Positions 19,203 through 27,601 of a DNA stretch of 64,000 nucleotides are shown piece by piece. How positions within the stretch are numbered: position 1 is the stretch's first letter; each line of letters starts with the position of its first letter. The DNA lies in assembly GCA_029959555.1 (NCBI GenBank), contig JASCPI010000010.1, positions 51,232-115,231 on the forward strand, read 5' to 3'. The DNA comes from Lysobacteraceae bacterium PS02065. Its GTDB lineage: Bacteria; Pseudomonadota; Gammaproteobacteria; Xanthomonadales; Rhodanobacteraceae. The position numbers were made by a program, and so were the translations under genes. The notes under the pieces are model-generated. The model did not search any database. It saw nothing but the letters and a program-made list of their open reading frames with translations, and was not told the DNA's origin.

Positions 19203-19293
19203 ACACGGCGGAATCGCCTGCGGCGGTTCCGCCCTATGCATGCTTCGGTACGACGGAACCCGCACAGCGGATTCCGCCATGGAACGAGACGCC
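19203..19293. repeat. REP/BIME-like palindromic repeat, copy 2
   Basis: Direct repeat of copy 1 at a spacing of 139 bp. The two differences are both G-to-A changes in the second hairpin, one in the arm and one in the loop. The 48 bp between the copies is unrelated single-copy sequence as far as can be seen. Confidence 0.85.
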
Positions 19294-19343
19294 CAAGCGG
19301 CCCGACGGGACCTCTGCAACCTGCCGCCCGGTCTGACGCAACC

Positions 19344-20750
19344 TCAGGCCGCGAGGCCGACCGGGTAGTTCGGTGCGCTGTCGAGGCGTGCCGCGCAGAT
19401 CTCGGCGAGTTCGAGCAGACGCAGGTCCGAACCCGGCGCACCGACGAGCTGCAGGCCGACCGGAAGACCGTCGGCGAGGCGTCCCATCGGCAGGCTCACG
19501 GCCGGGCAGCCGGCGAGGCTCGCGATGCAGGTGAGGTCGGCGTCGTTGGCGCGTTCGTCCTCGCCGATCGCGTACGGGCCGTGCGGCACGGTCGGCAGCA
19601 CGAGCACGTCGATCGACGAGAACAGCTCGCGCCCGAACACGACGGCGCGGTCGAGCTGGCGGTCGGCGCGCGCGTAATCGACGGCGGACTTGCCGCGCGC
19701 GTAGTCGACGAATGCACGCAGGCGCGGCGACACGCCGTCGTCGGGTGCGGCGAGTTCGTCGGCGAGCTCGATCGCGAGCTCGCTCTCCATGACGAGCAGC
19801 GCGGCACGCCGCATGCGGGTGACGTCGAACGACGAGAAATCGGCATCGACGCGCTCGCCGAGTTCGAGCGCGAGCGCATCGGTGGCACGCGTGAACACGG
19901 CGCGCACGTCGTCGCTGACGCCGAGCGCGGCGAGGTCGGGGATGAAGCCGCTGCGTAGACGACCCGGCTCCCAGTCCGGCGGCGCGAGCGCGACGCGACG
20001 ACGGCGTGAGCGCGGGTCGGCCGGATCGTAGGCGCCGAGTACCTGCAGCACGATCGCGAGGTCCTGCACCGAGCGCGACAGGATGCCAAGGCTGTCGAGG
20101 CGGCGTGCGGTCGGCACCACGCCGTGCATCGAGATTTCGCCGAGCGTCGGGCGCAGGCCGAAGATGCCGCAATGGCTGGCCGGGATGCGCACCGAGCCGA
20201 GCGTGTCGGTGCCGATCGCGAACGCGCACTGGCCCGCCGCGACCGCCGCGGCGGAACCCGCCGACGAACCACCCGCGATGACGTCGTGGCGATGCGGGTT
20301 GCGCGTCGCGCCCGTGGCGCTCGCACCGGCCGAACCGAGCATGCCCTCGTCGAGCGAGGTCTTGCCTAGGATCACGGCGCCGGCCGCACGCAGGCGCGCG
20401 GTGACCCAGGCGTCCTCGCGCGCAGCGTGGGCATGGCGTCCACGCAGGCCGAGTCCGGTCGGCAGGCCGCCAACGTCGATGTTGTCCTTGATGGCGACCG
20501 TGAGGCCGTCGAGGCGACCGATCACGCCCCCGGCGGCGCGCCGCGCATCGCTGGCCTCGGCGGCGGCCTGGGCCTGTGGATCGAGCGCGACGAACGCGTT
20601 CAGCATGGCGTTCTCGTGTGCGATGGCCTCCTGGTGCAGCGTGGCGAGGCGCTTCGCGCTGGTACGCCCGCCGGCCAGCCAGTGCAGCAGTTGGAACGCG
20701 CTGGCGCCGCGCAGTCGCTGGTCGGAGAGCTCGTCGTGTGGATCGGCCAT
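19344..20750 (-). CDS. Amidase signature (AS) family amidase
   Basis: Ser-cisSer-Lys hydrolase of C-N bonds. 468 aa. Catalytic Lys K88 (VAIKDNIDV), cis-Ser in GGSSAGSAAAVAAG (160-173) and nucleophile S186 in TDTLGSVRIPAS. The substrate cannot be read from sequence; a close match to GatA is unlikely because gatB/gatC are absent and the flanking specificity regions differ. ATG 20750 has GGGAAT upstream. It is divergent from ETF-QO, from which it is separated by about 100 bp. The N-terminal 25 residues carry no signal peptide, so it is cytoplasmic. Confidence 0.88.
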   Translation of the reverse strand: MADPHDELSDQRLRGASAFQLLHWLAGGRTSAKRLATLHQEAIAHENAMLNAFVALDPQAQAAAEASDARRAAGGVIGRLDGLTVAIKDNIDVGGLPTGLGLRGRHAHAAREDAWVTARLRAAGAVILGKTSLDEGMLGSAGASATGATRNPHRHDVIAGGSSAGSAAAVAAGQCAFAIGTDTLGSVRIPASHCGIFGLRPTLGEISMHGVVPTARRLDSLGILSRSVQDLAIVLQVLGAYDPADPRSRRRRVALAPPDWEPGRLRSGFIPDLAALGVSDDVRAVFTRATDALALELGERVDADFSSFDVTRMRRAALLVMESELAIELADELAAPDDGVSPRLRAFVDYARGKSAVDYARADRQLDRAVVFGRELFSSIDVLVLPTVPHGPYAIGEDERANDADLTCIASLAGCPAVSLPMGRLADGLPVGLQLVGAPGSDLRLLELAEICAARLDSAPNYPVGLAA

Positions 20751-20786
20751 CGTGATTCCCTTTCTGCCTATGGGGCGCGCGCTGGT

Positions 20787-20815
20787 TTGCCGCCCGTGCG
20801 GTGAACGCCGACAAT
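20787..20815 (+). promoter_or_regulatory. Candidate sigma-70 promoter of ETF-QO gene
   Basis: TTGCCG (20787-20792) and GACAAT (20810-20815) are separated by 17 bp, each matching consensus at 4 of 6 positions. The -10 ends 32 bp upstream of the ATG, leaving a leader of about 25 nt. Confidence 0.5.
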
Positions 20816-20847
20816 AGCGCATTTGCCAGAGCAAGCCGGAGCCAGCG

Positions 20848-22452
20848 ATGAGCGAACGCGACATCATGGAGTACGACGTCATCACGGTCGGCGCGGGGCC
20901 TGCCGGGCTGGCGTTCGCGATCCGGCTCAAGCAGCTCAAGCCCGACCTCCGCGTCTGCGTCATCGAGAAATCCTCGACGATCGGCGCGCACATCCTGTCC
21001 GGCGCGGTCATCGAACCCGAGCCGCTCAACGCGCTGCTGCCCGAATGGGGCGCCAATCCGCCGCCGATCTGCGTGCCGGTCACGCACGACGAGTTCCTGT
21101 GGCTGCGCGACAAGGAGCGCGCCATCAAGGCGCCCGTCGTGCCGCCGCAGATGCACAACCACGGCAACTTCATCGTCTCGCTCGGCGCGCTGTGCGCATG
21201 GCTCGCGCCGCAGGCCGAGGCACTCGGCGTCGACGTGTTCCCGGGCTTCGCGGCCGCCGAACCCGTCTTCGACGAGGCTGGCGCGGTCCGAGGCGTGCGT
21301 ATCGGCGACATGGGCATCGCGCGCGACGGCACGCACAAGCCGTCGTACACGCAGGGCATCGACATCGTCGCGCCGGTCACCGTGCTCGGAGAAGGCGCGC
21401 GCGGCCATCTCAGCAAGCAGCTCATTGCGAAATACGCACTCGACAAGGACTGCGACCCGCAGACGTGGTCGATCGGCATCAAGGAGCTCTGGCAGCTGCC
21501 GCCCGGCCGCGTCGAACCAGGCAAGGTCGTGCACACGGTGGGCTGGCCCGCCGACACGAAGACCTACGGTGGCAGCTTCCTCTACCACCTCGACAAGGAT
21601 CGCGTCGCGATCGGCTACGTGACCGGACTCGACTACCAGGATCCGAAGCTCTCGCCGTTCGAACTGTTCCAGCAACTCAAGCATCACCCGACCATCAAGC
21701 CGCTGCTCGAAGGCGGCACGATCCTCTCTTACGGCGCGCGCGCGCTCGCCGCGGGCGGCTGGCAGTCGCTGCCGTGCTGCGAAATGCCCGGTGCGATGCT
21801 GATCGGCGACGCCGCAGGCCTGCTCAACGTGCCCAAGATCAAGGGCACGCACCAGGCGATCCGCTCGGGCATGCTCGCCGCCGAACATCTCGCCGAGACC
21901 GGCGGCGTCGCCGGCTGGGACGCGAAGCTGCGCGCCTCTGCGGTCGGCGCCGAGCTGCGCAAGGTGCGCAACATCAAGCCGGGTTTCCACAAGGGCTTCT
22001 GGGCCGGCCTCGCGAACGCCGCGTGGGAAACCGTCACCGCGGGCCTGTCGCCGTGGACGCTCAAGAACCACGCCGACTGGCAGCAGCTCAAGCGCCTCGA
22101 CGAGGCCGAGTCGCCGAAGCGCGATTTCGTCGAACGCACGCTGCCGCCACGCGACCGCCTCGCCAGCGTCTATTTCGCCGCGACCGAGCACGACGAGGAC
22201 CAGCCCGTGCACCTCAAGGTCGCCGATACCGACATCTGCGTCACGCGCTGCACGGTCGAGTACGGCAATCCCTGCGAGAAGTTCTGCCCGGCCGGCGTCT
22301 ACGAGATGGTCGAGGACGGCGACGGCCGCCGCCTGCAGATCAACGCGGCCAACTGCGTGCACTGCAAGACCTGCGACATCAAGGATCCGTACCAGATCAT
22401 CACCTGGGTGACGCCGGAAGGCGGCGCGGGCCCGAACTACCAGAACCTGTGA
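20848..22452 (+). CDS. Electron transfer flavoprotein-ubiquinone oxidoreductase
   Basis: Membrane-associated FAD/4Fe-4S enzyme that passes electrons from reduced ETF to ubiquinone, linking acyl-CoA dehydrogenases to respiration. 534 aa. The FAD-binding Rossmann motif GAGPAG is at the N-terminus (residues 17-22). The family region VHTVGWP...YGGSFLYHLD is present. The C-terminal ferredoxin-like part has cluster ligands C480, C503, C506 and C509 (CPAGVYE, CVHCKTC). Partner genes etfBA lie 6 kb downstream and fadE 25 kb downstream. A promoter candidate sits immediately upstream. Confidence 0.97.
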   Translation: MSERDIMEYDVITVGAGPAGLAFAIRLKQLKPDLRVCVIEKSSTIGAHILSGAVIEPEPLNALLPEWGANPPPICVPVTHDEFLWLRDKERAIKAPVVPPQMHNHGNFIVSLGALCAWLAPQAEALGVDVFPGFAAAEPVFDEAGAVRGVRIGDMGIARDGTHKPSYTQGIDIVAPVTVLGEGARGHLSKQLIAKYALDKDCDPQTWSIGIKELWQLPPGRVEPGKVVHTVGWPADTKTYGGSFLYHLDKDRVAIGYVTGLDYQDPKLSPFELFQQLKHHPTIKPLLEGGTILSYGARALAAGGWQSLPCCEMPGAMLIGDAAGLLNVPKIKGTHQAIRSGMLAAEHLAETGGVAGWDAKLRASAVGAELRKVRNIKPGFHKGFWAGLANAAWETVTAGLSPWTLKNHADWQQLKRLDEAESPKRDFVERTLPPRDRLASVYFAATEHDEDQPVHLKVADTDICVTRCTVEYGNPCEKFCPAGVYEMVEDGDGRRLQINAANCVHCKTCDIKDPYQIITWVTPEGGAGPNYQNL

Positions 22453-22486
22453 TGCGGCTCGCCCGCTTCGGGAAGGCTTCGGACGC

Positions 22487-24046
22487 GTGCGCATGCTGAC
22501 GCGCGCCGCGATCGTGCTCGCCTGCGCGCTCGTCGCCGCGCTCGCGTTCGCGCCGGCGCTGCAGGCGGGCTTCCATCCCGAGGATTTCGCCTACGTCGCG
22601 CTGATGCGCCACCTCGACGCGCCATGGCCGCTGCTCGTCGACAACGTGTTCTTCGTCTACTACTACCGCGCGACCGGCCTGCTCGTGTGGTGGTTGTCGG
22701 TGCAGGCGTTCGGCACGAACGCCTTCGCGCACAACGCGCTCGACCTCGCGATCCATGCCGCCAACGCGGCCCTGCTCGCCGCGTTCGTGCTGCGCGCGAC
22801 CGGGCATCGCGCCGCCGCGTTGTTCGGCGGCCTCGCCTTCGCCTGCCTGCCCGCCGCCGCGACGACGGCGATGTGGATGTCGGACCGCTACGACCCGCTC
22901 GCGCTGCTGTTCGGACTCGTCGCGCTGCTCGCGTTCGAACGTGCGATCGACGGCGCGCGGCGCGCGACGATGGTGGTCGCGGTGGGCCTGCTGCTCGCGA
23001 TCGCGGCGAAAGAGGTCGCCTACACGATCGCCGGCGTCATGCTCGTGCGCCTCGCCTGGCGCGTGTGGGAGCGACGCGGACTCGATCGCACGCTCGCCAT
23101 CGCCGTCGTCGCGCCCGTGTTCGCCGCGCTCGCGCTGCGCATGCTGACCGTGCAGTCGCTCGAATCGAGTCTGTCACAGACCGATCTCGCCGCGAACCTC
23201 GTACGCGGCATGCTCGCGTGGTGGCAGCGCCTGCCGGCCGCGCTCGCGGGCTTCCAGGCGATGCCGGCATGGGTCGCCGCGATCCTCGTCGTATTCGGTG
23301 TGGCCGCGCTCGCGACGATCGCGGGCGGCCTGCTCGCCCGACGCGGCGACGTCGCGCGCCTCGCACTCGTCGGCAGCGCGCTGCTGGTTGCGCCTTCGCT
23401 GCTGCAATGGCCCGTGACTTCGCTCGTGCTGGTCCATGACGCCGCACTCGCGGTTCCCGAGAACCTGCGCTTCTACCACCTCGCGATGGCGGGCCTCGCC
23501 CTGCTCGTCGCCGCGGCCGCTGTCGCGCTGCGCGAGGTGCCGCGTGCGGTCGCATCGTTCGGTGTCGTGGTGGCCGTGCTGTGCGGCGCGGGCTTCGCGG
23601 CGACGCACGGCAACGCCACGCGCTGGACCGGTTCACGGCAGGTCGCGAGCGCGTCCCATCTCGCGCTCGGCGCGCGGCTCGCGGAGCGCAGCTACCCGCC
23701 GGGCTGCCGCATCGAGCTCGACGCGCCGCAGCTTGCAGCGGACATCCGCCCGCATATCGACGTCGCGATGAAGGCGGCCGCGCCACGCGGCAGCTCGATC
23801 CTCGGCTGCCGCATCACGGCAGGCACGCGCAGTTACGTCAGCGTGCTCGATGGAAGCCTGTGCGACGCCTCGGCATGGCCCGCGCTGACCCCGCTGCCGA
23901 GCCTCGGCACGCACGCGCTGCAGCGCATCGGCAACCTGTGCATGGTGGCGTTCGACGATGCAGATGGCGGCTCGGGCGACACGGGTCGCGTCGTGCTCGA
24001 CATCGACGCGCGGGGGAACGTGACCGATCGCGCGGTAAGCCCGTGA
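22487..24046 (+). CDS. Polytopic membrane protein of unknown function (GT-C-like layout)
   Basis: 519 aa from a GTG at 22487 with GGAAGG 10 nt upstream; an in-frame ATG at 22493 is the alternative. About ten to eleven hydrophobic segments span residues 5-370. A soluble, probably periplasmic C-terminal domain (about 375-519) carries four Cys (CRIEL, GCRIT, LCDAS, LCMV) that could form disulfides. The first loop contains FHPEDFAYVALMRHL with acidic residues after TM1, and a WMSDRYDP motif follows TM4. This resembles GT-C membrane glycosyltransferases with an acidic catalytic residue after TM1. No family is recognised with certainty. It follows ETF-QO by 34 bp but has no obvious link to it. Confidence 0.7.
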   Translation: MRMLTRAAIVLACALVAALAFAPALQAGFHPEDFAYVALMRHLDAPWPLLVDNVFFVYYYRATGLLVWWLSVQAFGTNAFAHNALDLAIHAANAALLAAFVLRATGHRAAALFGGLAFACLPAAATTAMWMSDRYDPLALLFGLVALLAFERAIDGARRATMVVAVGLLLAIAAKEVAYTIAGVMLVRLAWRVWERRGLDRTLAIAVVAPVFAALALRMLTVQSLESSLSQTDLAANLVRGMLAWWQRLPAALAGFQAMPAWVAAILVVFGVAALATIAGGLLARRGDVARLALVGSALLVAPSLLQWPVTSLVLVHDAALAVPENLRFYHLAMAGLALLVAAAAVALREVPRAVASFGVVVAVLCGAGFAATHGNATRWTGSRQVASASHLALGARLAERSYPPGCRIELDAPQLAADIRPHIDVAMKAAAPRGSSILGCRITAGTRSYVSVLDGSLCDASAWPALTPLPSLGTHALQRIGNLCMVAFDDADGGSGDTGRVVLDIDARGNVTDRAVSP

Positions 24047-24263
24047 TCGCCTGACGTCGCGGCGGCACGCGCCGGGAGCGTGGCCGGCACATCCGATCGT
24101 CGCGGATCGGGACCCTGGCTTTCATGGAAGACACGCTCCAGAGCGCGTTCGCGATATCGTTCGCCGCCATCGGGGAGGCGGGAGCCGGACATCGTTCCGC
24201 AGGCGCGCGACATCGCCGCGCGCGCATGCCAAGCTGCGCGCCCCCATCCGGACGGATCGCCCC

Positions 24264-25172
24264 ATGCCCACGATCGCCCTCGTCACCGCGCGTGCCGCGC
24301 GTGATCTCGACGACGACCTCACCCCGCTGCACGAGGCCCTGCTCGCACGCGGTGCCGACGTGCACGTCGTCGACTGGGACGACGAAGCGATCGACTGGGC
24401 GGCCTTCGACCTCGCCGTGCTGCGCTCGACCTGGGACTACACCGACCGCCTCGAGACGTTCCTCGCCTGGGTCGCGCGCGCCGACGCGGCGACGCGCCTC
24501 GTCAATCCGCCCGGTCTCGTGCGCTGGAGCACCGACAAGCATTACCTGGCCGACCTCGAGGCTGCCGGCGTCGCGACCGTGCCGAGCCGCTTCGTGGAGC
24601 CGGGCGGCGACGCCGCGACGGCGATCGACGCGTTCCTCGCCGTGCACGCGGCGAACGACCTCGTCGTGAAGCCCGCGGTCGGTGCAGGTTCGCGCGACGC
24701 GCGACGCCATGCACGCGACCGTCGCGACGACGCCGTCGCCCATGCGCAAGGCCTGCTCGATCGTGGCCGCAGCGTGCTGCTGCAGCCTTACCTCGATCGT
24801 GTCGACGAGGCCGGCGAGACCGCGCTGATCCACGTCGACGGCGCCTTCAGCCACGCGATCCGCAAGGGACCGCTGCTGCGCGCGAACGAGGATGCGACGC
24901 GCGCGCTGTTCGCGGCCGAGCACATCACCGTGCGCGACCCGGGCGAGGACGAGCGCACCCTCGCGCGGCGCGTGCTCGAGGTGCTGCCGGTCGAAGGCGC
25001 ACCGGCCTATGCGCGCGTGGACCTCATCCGCGACGCGAGCGGCGCACCGGTCGTGCTCGAACTCGAGCTCGTCGAGCCGTCACTGTTCTTCGCCTACGCC
25101 GAAGGCAGCGCACTGCGCTTTGCCGATGCGCTGCTGCGGCGTGCTGGTCACGCGGTGACCGAACAGGGCTGA
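24264..25172 (+). CDS. ATP-grasp domain protein (DcsG/RimK-like ligase)
   Basis: Predicted ATP-dependent carboxylate-amine/thiol ligase. 302 aa. The N-terminal pre-ATP-grasp domain (to about 95) carries RSTWDYTDRLETFLAW and NPPGLVRWSTDKHYL. The ATP-grasp core has VVKPAVGAGSRDA (Lys for nucleotide), LLQPYLDRVDEAGETALIHVDG (metal/adenine region) and the C-terminal VLELELVEPSLFF with Glu ligands. The STWDY and NP...W..DK..L patterns are those of O-ureido-D-serine cyclo-ligase (DcsG) relatives, but no cycloserine cluster is nearby, so the substrate is unknown. The 217-bp gap upstream holds no other feature. Converges on the Sel1/oxygenase gene. Confidence 0.82.
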   Translation: MPTIALVTARAARDLDDDLTPLHEALLARGADVHVVDWDDEAIDWAAFDLAVLRSTWDYTDRLETFLAWVARADAATRLVNPPGLVRWSTDKHYLADLEAAGVATVPSRFVEPGGDAATAIDAFLAVHAANDLVVKPAVGAGSRDARRHARDRRDDAVAHAQGLLDRGRSVLLQPYLDRVDEAGETALIHVDGAFSHAIRKGPLLRANEDATRALFAAEHITVRDPGEDERTLARRVLEVLPVEGAPAYARVDLIRDASGAPVVLELELVEPSLFFAYAEGSALRFADALLRRAGHAVTEQG

Positions 25173-25210
25173 CACCGCGCCACGTCGCGGCCGCGCGGCA
25201 TCGATCCCGG

Positions 25211-25248
25211 GGTTGTCCACAGCCTTTCCACGCCGGGTGTGGACAACC
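25211..25248. promoter_or_regulatory. Inverted repeat made of two DnaA-box-like 9-mers
   Basis: Perfect 11-bp inverted arms, 25211-25221 and 25238-25248, around 16 nt. Each arm contains TTGTCCACA (25213-25221 plus; 25238-25246 minus), one base from the DnaA box TTATCCACA and equal to the form favoured in high-GC genomes. The loop contains TTTCCACGC, a weaker relative. It lies between convergent genes, ending next to the oxygenase stop codon, so a terminator role is the alternative; no U-tract is present. Confidence 0.55.
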
Positions 25249-26484
25249 TCACCAGGCGCGGTACGCACGCTCGCGGAACCACAGCGTCGCGAGCCACTTG
25301 CGGCCTTCGCGCACGGGCAGGCCCGCGTGCAGCGTCGACGGGTCGACGCGGCCGGAGGCATCGACGTTGTCGAACAGCACCACGCGGCCACGCACGGGCG
25401 CGATGCGCACCGCGAGCAACGGGAAATCGGTCTCTCCACCTGCGGTGACGTCGGTGAGGTAGGCGAACGCGGTGCGCACGCGCTGCCCCGGTGCGCCAGG
25501 AGCGAGCTCGGCCGGATCGCGCAGGTAGTCGCGGTGGGGGCGGTACTCCTCGCCGGGCGCGTAGCGCAGCACGGCGAGCGGCTCGGCGTGACGCAGCGGC
25601 TGGCGCGCGAGCCTCGCGAGACGACGCTGCAGGACGCGCAGCCAGAGATCCTCGTCATCGACACCGAACGCCATCGAACTCGAGGTGCGGATCGGATGCA
25701 GCATCGGCCCGCCCGTGACCGGGTCGTGGACCATCGAGCGCTGCACGTGCGGCGAGGCAAGCGCGATCGCGTACTCGCATTCGAGCGCGGAGAACACACC
25801 GTCGAACGTCGCGATCGGCGGCGCCTCGTGGCGTACCACGGCAGGCGTCGACACCGCATCGAGTGCGGTGGCAGGCGGCACGCCGGGCAGCACGGGAACC
25901 TCCGGCCGCATGAACGGCGCGGGCCCTTCGACGAACGCACCGGCACGGCGCACGCCGCGAGCGAGCGCGAAGGCATCGAGCCCACGCGCCTGCGCGGGAT
26001 CGGCGGAAAGGCGCGCGAGCAGGAATGCCGACAGCGCGTCGCCGGCCGCGAGTGCCACGGCGAAACACGCGCGTGCCGCGTCGAGGTCGCCTGCGGCGGC
26101 CCAGGCCATGCCCAGCGCGCGCCGGGCCGGGGCGAAGCCGCCGCGCGCCGCATCGTGCAGGCGCACGAGGACCGGATCAGGTGCGGCGTCCTCGAGGCCG
26201 AGATCGAGCACGGCGATGCGGTACGAGGCTTCGGCATGGCCGAGTGCGGCGGCCGCGTCGAAGCGCGCGCGTGCCGATACGGCATCGCGAGGACCTCCGG
26301 CCGGCGCGAACGCGGCGAGCATGCCGAGCTCGTTGGCCGCTTCGGCGTGGCCGGCATCGGCGGCATGCGCGAGCCAGCGCAAGGCGTCCGGCATTTCGCG
26401 ACGCCGCGCGTGCCACCGCGCAAGCTCGAACGCGGCCGCGCCGTCGCCGGCCGTCGCCGCCCGCCTCAGCGTCTCGATCTGCAT
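25249..26484 (-). CDS. Sel1-repeat / 2OG-Fe(II) oxygenase (prolyl 4-hydroxylase-type) fusion
   Basis: 411 aa. Residues 1 to about 190 contain TPR/Sel1-like helical repeats (AAFELARWHARRREMPDALRWL, HAEAANELG, GHAEASYRIAVLD, GFAPARRALG). The C-terminal third is a P4Hc double-stranded beta-helix with iron ligands H317 and D319 (PHRDYL) and H386 (TLHAGLPV), and the 2-oxoglutarate-binding K396 (GRKWLATLWF). It is thus predicted to hydroxylate a protein or peptide Pro/Lys, with the repeats as a docking platform. No signal peptide, so cytoplasmic. Divergent from etfBA. The substrate is unknown; the fusion is seen in other proteobacteria. Confidence 0.85.
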   Translation of the reverse strand: MQIETLRRAATAGDGAAAFELARWHARRREMPDALRWLAHAADAGHAEAANELGMLAAFAPAGGPRDAVSARARFDAAAALGHAEASYRIAVLDLGLEDAAPDPVLVRLHDAARGGFAPARRALGMAWAAAGDLDAARACFAVALAAGDALSAFLLARLSADPAQARGLDAFALARGVRRAGAFVEGPAPFMRPEVPVLPGVPPATALDAVSTPAVVRHEAPPIATFDGVFSALECEYAIALASPHVQRSMVHDPVTGGPMLHPIRTSSSMAFGVDDEDLWLRVLQRRLARLARQPLRHAEPLAVLRYAPGEEYRPHRDYLRDPAELAPGAPGQRVRTAFAYLTDVTAGGETDFPLLAVRIAPVRGRVVLFDNVDASGRVDPSTLHAGLPVREGRKWLATLWFRERAYRAW

Positions 26485-26767
26485 GCCCCGCCGCCACCCC
26501 CTGCCGCCACACGCGGGACCGCCGGCCCGATGCCCGCTGCATCGACCGGATCCCGTCGTCGCACGTGTGGCGGCCGCTGCGCGCGACGCACGGACTCGCG
26601 TCCGCCCTCCCGCATCGCGCGTGGCCACCACGAGCCCATTGTGCCCGGTCGCCCGGTCGATTCAAGCCGTTTTACACACGTGCAGGCGACCCGCCCATAC
26701 GCCCGCGCATCGGGGCTCTGGGCTACAATCCCGGGGCTAAATCCCAGTGTCCGAGGAATCCCACACG
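26485..26767. other. Divergent intergenic region upstream of etfBA
   Basis: 283 bp without a credible gene. A -10-like TACAAT is at 26724-26729, about 39 bp before the etfB ATG, but no acceptable -35 lies 16-18 bp upstream. A TTTACA at 26671-26676 is too far away to pair with it. GAGGA near 26753 is the probable etfB ribosome binding site. Nothing else is apparent. Confidence 0.4.
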
Positions 26768-27514
26768 ATGAAGATCCTGGTCGGTTACAAGCGCGTCGTC
26801 GACTACAACGTGCGCATCCAGGTCAAGCCGGACGGCTCCGGCGTGGTCACCGAAGGCGTCAAGCTTTCGGCCAATCCGTTCGACGACATCGCGCTCGAAG
26901 AGGCCTTGCGCCTGCGCGAGAAGGGCGTCGCCACCGACGTCGTCGTCGCCACCATCGGCCCGGCCGATGCCCAGGCGCACGTGCGCAACGGCCTCGCGAT
27001 GGGCGCCAACCGCGCGATCCACGTGGTCACGACCGACGCGATCCAGCCGCTGACCGCGGCGCGCGCGCTGCTCAAGCTCATCGAGAAGGAGCAGCCCGAC
27101 ATCGTCATCCTCGGCAAGCAGGCCATCGACGACGACTGCAACCAGACCGGCCAGATGCTCGCCGCCCTGTGGGACCGCCCGCAGGCGACGTTCGCGTCGA
27201 AGGTCGAGGTCGACGCCGGCAAGGCGCGCGTGACGCGCGAGGTCGACGCCGGCCTCGAGACGATCGAGGTCGACCTGCCGGCCGTGATCACGACCGACCT
27301 GCGCCTCAACGAGCCGCGTTTCATCAAGCTGCCCGACATCATGAAGGCCAAGGCCAAGCCGCTGGAGACGATCGCGTTCGCCGACCTCGGCGTCGAATCG
27401 GGCGACCACCTGCGCACCACGCACCACGCCGCGCCGGCCAAGCGCAGCCGTGGCGTCATGGTCAAGGACGTCGCCGAACTCGTCGCCGCGCTCAAGGCCA
27501 AGGGCCTCGCGTGA
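26768..27514 (+). CDS. etfB: Electron transfer flavoprotein beta subunit
   Basis: AMP-binding subunit of the soluble ETF heterodimer that accepts electrons from acyl-CoA and other dehydrogenases. 248 aa, the usual length. Family motifs MKILVGYKRVVDYNVRI, NPFDDIALEEALRLREKG, LGKQAIDDDCNQTGQMLAALW (the ETF beta signature) and the recognition-loop region ETIEVDLPAVITTDLRLNEPRF are present. ATG 26768 is preferred over the upstream GTG 26747 because it starts at the family N-terminus and has GAGGA at good spacing. Upstream of etfA by 87 bp. Confidence 0.98.
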   Translation: MKILVGYKRVVDYNVRIQVKPDGSGVVTEGVKLSANPFDDIALEEALRLREKGVATDVVVATIGPADAQAHVRNGLAMGANRAIHVVTTDAIQPLTAARALLKLIEKEQPDIVILGKQAIDDDCNQTGQMLAALWDRPQATFASKVEVDAGKARVTREVDAGLETIEVDLPAVITTDLRLNEPRFIKLPDIMKAKAKPLETIAFADLGVESGDHLRTTHHAAPAKRSRGVMVKDVAELVAALKAKGLA

Positions 27515-27601
27515 CCGTCCCGACGCCGCGCCGGCACGCCCGGTGACGGCCCCCGCGGGAACGGCCACGGCCCTCCCGCCACGACTCGAAGGGTTTTGAA
27601 C

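Noticed and set aside
19064..19319. Small open frames in the repeat region giving peptides with RAEPPQAIPP
   Set aside because: They arise from the palindromic repeat and lack RBS; better treated as artefacts of the REP-like element.
19234..22494. Minus-strand open frame over 1000 codons spanning ETF-QO, amidase and the repeats
   Set aside because: It crosses two confident genes in other frames and its C-terminus is a translation of the palindromic repeats.
26671..26729. TTTACA and TACAAT as an etfB promoter
   Set aside because: Hexamers are 47 bp apart from start to start, too far to form one sigma-70 promoter.
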